Made by a program: the position numbers and the translations under genes. Below, piece by piece: positions 43,831-46,519 of a stretch of DNA of 46,519 bases. Under the pieces are notes generated by a model, which did not search any database, was not told where the DNA came from, and saw only the letters and a program-made list of their open reading frames with translations. Numbering within the stretch: the first letter of the stretch is position 1; each line of letters starts with the position of its first letter. Origin of the DNA: Acidobacteriota bacterium (GTDB lineage Bacteria > Acidobacteriota > Terriglobia > Bryobacterales > Bryobacteraceae). The stretch covers positions 1 to 46,519 of the forward strand of contig JANXSF010000099.1 of assembly GCA_025352795.1 (NCBI GenBank). Reading direction: 5' to 3'.

Positions 43831-46519
43831 CTATTGCGATTCTTTCCTGACAGAAATATAGCCGCCCTCGGGTGTCTGCGATTCGCCGATTCGCAAGGTC
43901 ACCGTATGATCGCCATCTGCAAGATCCAATGGAATGCGGAAGGTGACTTGGTAAAGCCCCGGGTTGCCCAGCACTGACCCGACGAATAGGACGGTTTCTG
44001 CTGGGATCACCTGATCGCCCATCTGCACCACCACCTGCCCAACCAGAGGAGCGGCTGCCTCCGTTATGAAACCTGGAATGGTTAGAGGTAAAGTTGGACC
44101 AAAGCTGGTTCCAAAAAGATTGATCACATCATCCTGCTTTGCCACAACAGTTTCTGTTCCAGGAATTGATCCAGGAACGGCAATTGTTTTGCCTGCCTGA
44201 TTTGTGGCACGAATCGGGTTGCGGCCAGATTCCCCTTTAGCCAAATAGAACCATTCTGGAGTAGCAGTTTTTGTAGTCACCTGAAACGGCGCACTTCGCG
44301 CCGGATTCCCCCCTCCACAACCCGTCGTTACCGTCACATCCACTGCTGAATCTGAAACGCTGGGGACCACCAATGTGATCGTCTGTGAAGTGACTCGTAA
44401 CAGGGGTGCACGCGATGAACCGAAGTCGACACAAACCCCCGCAAGCGTAGTTGGCAGACTTCCCTCTATAGGCTGCCCGGTATTGTCAGTTTCGTCAGAT
44501 GCGAAAAATCGTCCATTCACTTGGACTATTGCGTTAGTAGAGATTTCACGAACCGGTGTATTACTCAATCCTGCACCAAGCACGGAGACGATCTCCGGCA
44601 AATTTCCCCCAATACCCAGAGAGGGAAGCGCTACTGAAGTCAGTTTGAAATCGACCGGCGCTAAGTCGGCGAAGCTAGCTCGAACGATTGCATCTCCAGG
44701 CAACTCGCCGAGTGTGACCCGAACGTTGGCAACTCCAGCAGCATTGGTCAATGAACTGGAAGTTGAGACTACGGCGCTGCCGGAAGTCACTGCGAAGTTG
44801 ACCAATATCCCCAGCACTCCAACATTTGCCCGACCTATCACGCGGACTTGTAGACCTTCTGTTAAAGTTTGACCAACTGATCCGGTCTGGCCGTTCCCTC
44901 CAGCAATCTCCAGACGCGTCGGTTGGTTGGGAATGAGTTTCAAGACGCGATGTAAAACGTCATTTGCGATATAAATATTGCCGTCGCGGTCGGCAGCCAG
45001 AACTGTGTTTCCTGAAATGGCCAGGGTAGTGGAGATTGCGTTTTCTCGAACCGACAGGGTTGGGTCAGAAACAATTCCACCAGCAATCGTCCAGGCCTGG
45101 CTAGCAGGAGTTAATTGGTAGATTTTGGTGTTGTTGACAGTGTACAGGTTACCAACCGCATCTTGCGCAACGGAACCCGTTCCCGTGCTGGGGGTAACCG
45201 CGCTCACAGTCGCGCCTTCCGCTAGACGAAGGTAGGTTCCGTCGCCATAAAGTGTGCTGATCATCCCGGAGGGCGTCACCTTGCGAATCCGAACGTTGAG
45301 TACGTCAGCTATCAGTAAATTACCGCTAGAATCCACCAGTAAATTTCCCGAAAAACTAAGCCGCGCCGCGGTTGCCAGCCCACCATCGCCTTGAAACCCT
45401 TGCACCCCGATCCCAACGACAGTTCGAATGACGCCGCGCGTATCCACAGCCCAAACCTTATTGGCCAATGACTCACAAATATACAGCGTCCCATTTGGGG
45501 CCAGAGCAATCCCACCAATGGCACGAAGGTCGGCATTGGTGGCTGGCCCGCCTTCAACGGTGCCATTAAAACCTCCTCTACCGGCAATCGTTTCTATATT
45601 GCCATTCAGGTTCACCCTGCGAATGCGTCTGTTTCCCTCATCGTGGATGACCAGATTTCCCGAAGAATCCAGAAGTAGATCGCTGGGGGAGTGTAGAGTC
45701 GCCACAATTGCCCGCCCTTGGTCGCCACTAAAACCAGCCACGCCAGTCCCAGCAATGGTTGAAATAAAGCCGTCGCGAGTGATTTTGCGAACACGATGGT
45801 TAGTTGTATCCGATACGTAAACGGAGCCGTCGGAGGCTACCACCACTCCCGCTGGATTGTACAACAGCGCTTCCTTTGCTGGACCACCGTCGCCCGTAAA
45901 ATGGCTTCTGCCTGCAAATGTGGATGCCACACCATCCGTGCCGATCCGCCGAATCCGACTGTTGCCTGTATCGGAAATCCACAAAGTTTTAAGTGAATCA
46001 ACGTGAATCCCTCCGACGTTAGACAACTCTGCGGGTGACCCGACAATGGGCCGAAAATTACCGTCCCGACCCATGGACTGCACATTGGAATAAGAGGTGT
46101 CGTACCAATAGATTGTATTTTGGGAATCGATGGTGATCGACCCAGGTGCCCCAATCGCACAGGTAGAAGCGCGAGCGCCAGCCACTGTGCGCCCAGCAGT
46201 TCCAATTCCCGCCACAGTGCTGATCATGCCGGACGATAAAGTAATTTTGCGAATCCGATAGTTGAATTTCTCGGCAAAGAATAGGTTGCCTTCCCCATCC
46301 AAAGCCAGCCCCGCTGGATTATATAGCTGAGCCTGTGTCGCTAGCACATTGTCGACGAAGCCCCGAATACGAGCTACCCCTGAGGTGGACCCCATCGGTT
46401 GGACAAAAAAACAGGCGTCCTTAGATGGTGAAGCGGTGTAACTGAAGGGCGGCTGTGAGGCCGCCATCCATTCCGGACTTGCATCGGCGCTCGGGTCGCA
46501 TCCCTGCGTCGCCCTATCC
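43831..46519 (-). CDS. NHL-repeat / TIGR03437 surface protein, N-terminus outside window
   Basis: At least 890 residues. An internal ATG exists at 46467, but the frame stays open to the right edge (GCDPSADASPEWMAA), so the real start and signal peptide lie beyond 46519. Residues up to about 510 form seven or so NHL beta-propeller units with the recurring ISTIAG-G-x-GFSGDQG-A...NPAGVVVASDGSVYVSDTTN pattern in broken blocks. An Ig-like domain (LEIAGGNGQTGSVGQTLTEG, AGVANVRVTLGELPGDA) and a TIGR03437-type region (VVPSVSDSAVDVTVTTGCGG, NLFGTSFGPTLPLTIPGF, LYQVTFRIPLDLADGDHTVT) follow. It is a typical large secreted or surface protein of Solibacter relatives, likely for binding. Confidence 0.9.
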   Translation of the reverse strand, partial: DRATQGCDPSADASPEWMAASQPPFSYTASPSKDACFFVQPMGSTSGVARIRGFVDNVLATQAQLYNPAGLALDGEGNLFFAEKFNYRIRKITLSSGMISTVAGIGTAGRTVAGARASTCAIGAPGSITIDSQNTIYWYDTSYSNVQSMGRDGNFRPIVGSPAELSNVGGIHVDSLKTLWISDTGNSRIRRIGTDGVASTFAGRSHFTGDGGPAKEALLYNPAGVVVASDGSVYVSDTTNHRVRKITRDGFISTIAGTGVAGFSGDQGRAIVATLHSPSDLLLDSSGNLVIHDEGNRRIRRVNLNGNIETIAGRGGFNGTVEGGPATNADLRAIGGIALAPNGTLYICESLANKVWAVDTRGVIRTVVGIGVQGFQGDGGLATAARLSFSGNLLVDSSGNLLIADVLNVRIRKVTPSGMISTLYGDGTYLRLAEGATVSAVTPSTGTGSVAQDAVGNLYTVNNTKIYQLTPASQAWTIAGGIVSDPTLSVRENAISTTLAISGNTVLAADRDGNIYIANDVLHRVLKLIPNQPTRLEIAGGNGQTGSVGQTLTEGLQVRVIGRANVGVLGILVNFAVTSGSAVVSTSSSLTNAAGVANVRVTLGELPGDAIVRASFADLAPVDFKLTSVALPSLGIGGNLPEIVSVLGAGLSNTPVREISTNAIVQVNGRFFASDETDNTGQPIEGSLPTTLAGVCVDFGSSRAPLLRVTSQTITLVVPSVSDSAVDVTVTTGCGGGNPARSAPFQVTTKTATPEWFYLAKGESGRNPIRATNQAGKTIAVPGSIPGTETVVAKQDDVINLFGTSFGPTLPLTIPGFITEAAAPLVGQVVVQMGDQVIPAETVLFVGSVLGNPGLYQVTFRIPLDLADGDHTVTLRIGESQTPEGGYISVRKESQ

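Overview
The window looks like a chromosomal segment of an Acidobacteriota member, most likely close to Solibacter/Bryobacter (Bryobacterales). The basis is the mix of protein families: an Oar-like TonB receptor with an N-terminal carboxypeptidase-regulatory domain, a BACON-repeat protein, two proteins with the Solibacter-type TIGR03437 cell-surface domain, NHL-repeat and FG-GAP proteins, quinoprotein dehydrogenases, a TIGR02999-type ECF sigma factor and PknB-type kinases. No rRNA gene, intact tRNA gene or CRISPR array was seen.

Layout. (A) 1-7020 is a damaged accessory block: a BACON-repeat fragment joined to a truncated, frameshifted TonB receptor, a frameshifted sorbosone/glucose dehydrogenase translationally coupled to a small cytochrome c, a frameshifted FG-GAP protein and a frameshifted Uma2 nuclease-fold gene. 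(B) 7051-28404 is an intact core: a pdxR-pdxS-pdxT-phosphatase run for vitamin B6, a CpaE-like ATPase, small hypotheticals including a 41-residue lipoprotein, a YhhQ queuosine-precursor transporter, a membrane-anchored JAB-like protein, a five-gene Pil-Chp-like chemosensory operon (TPR-receiver, receiver, CheW, MCP, CheA-receiver), a di-heme PQQ dehydrogenase, threonine synthase, a zinc alcohol dehydrogenase and an acyltransferase. (C) 28447-33240 is a graveyard of toxin-antitoxin and mobile-element pieces: HicBA remnants, a copy of a tmRNA (ssrA) 3' end that looks like an integration site, AbiE remnants, a HEPN-like fragment, a zincin fragment, an apparently intact VapBC pair, a gene-poor stretch and an IS4-type transposase whose catalytic Glu codon is a stop. 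(D) 33265-43633 is a tightly packed minus-strand operon: ECF sigma factor, two CsgG-like proteins (the second broken by a 26-bp tandem duplication), a secreted protein, a membrane protein, a zinc-ribbon/WG-repeat protein, a zinc-ribbon Ser/Thr kinase, and two secreted proteins sharing a four-cysteine C-terminal domain. (E) 43831 to the right edge is a large NHL-repeat protein whose N-terminus lies outside the window.

The best candidate for an undescribed system is block D. Overlapping stop/start codons, paralogous tails and shared zinc ribbons bind its genes together, which suggests one sigma-factor/kinase-controlled envelope module. Its function cannot be read from the sequence. The tmRNA-derived junction and mosaic remnants in block C point to repeated integration and deletion.
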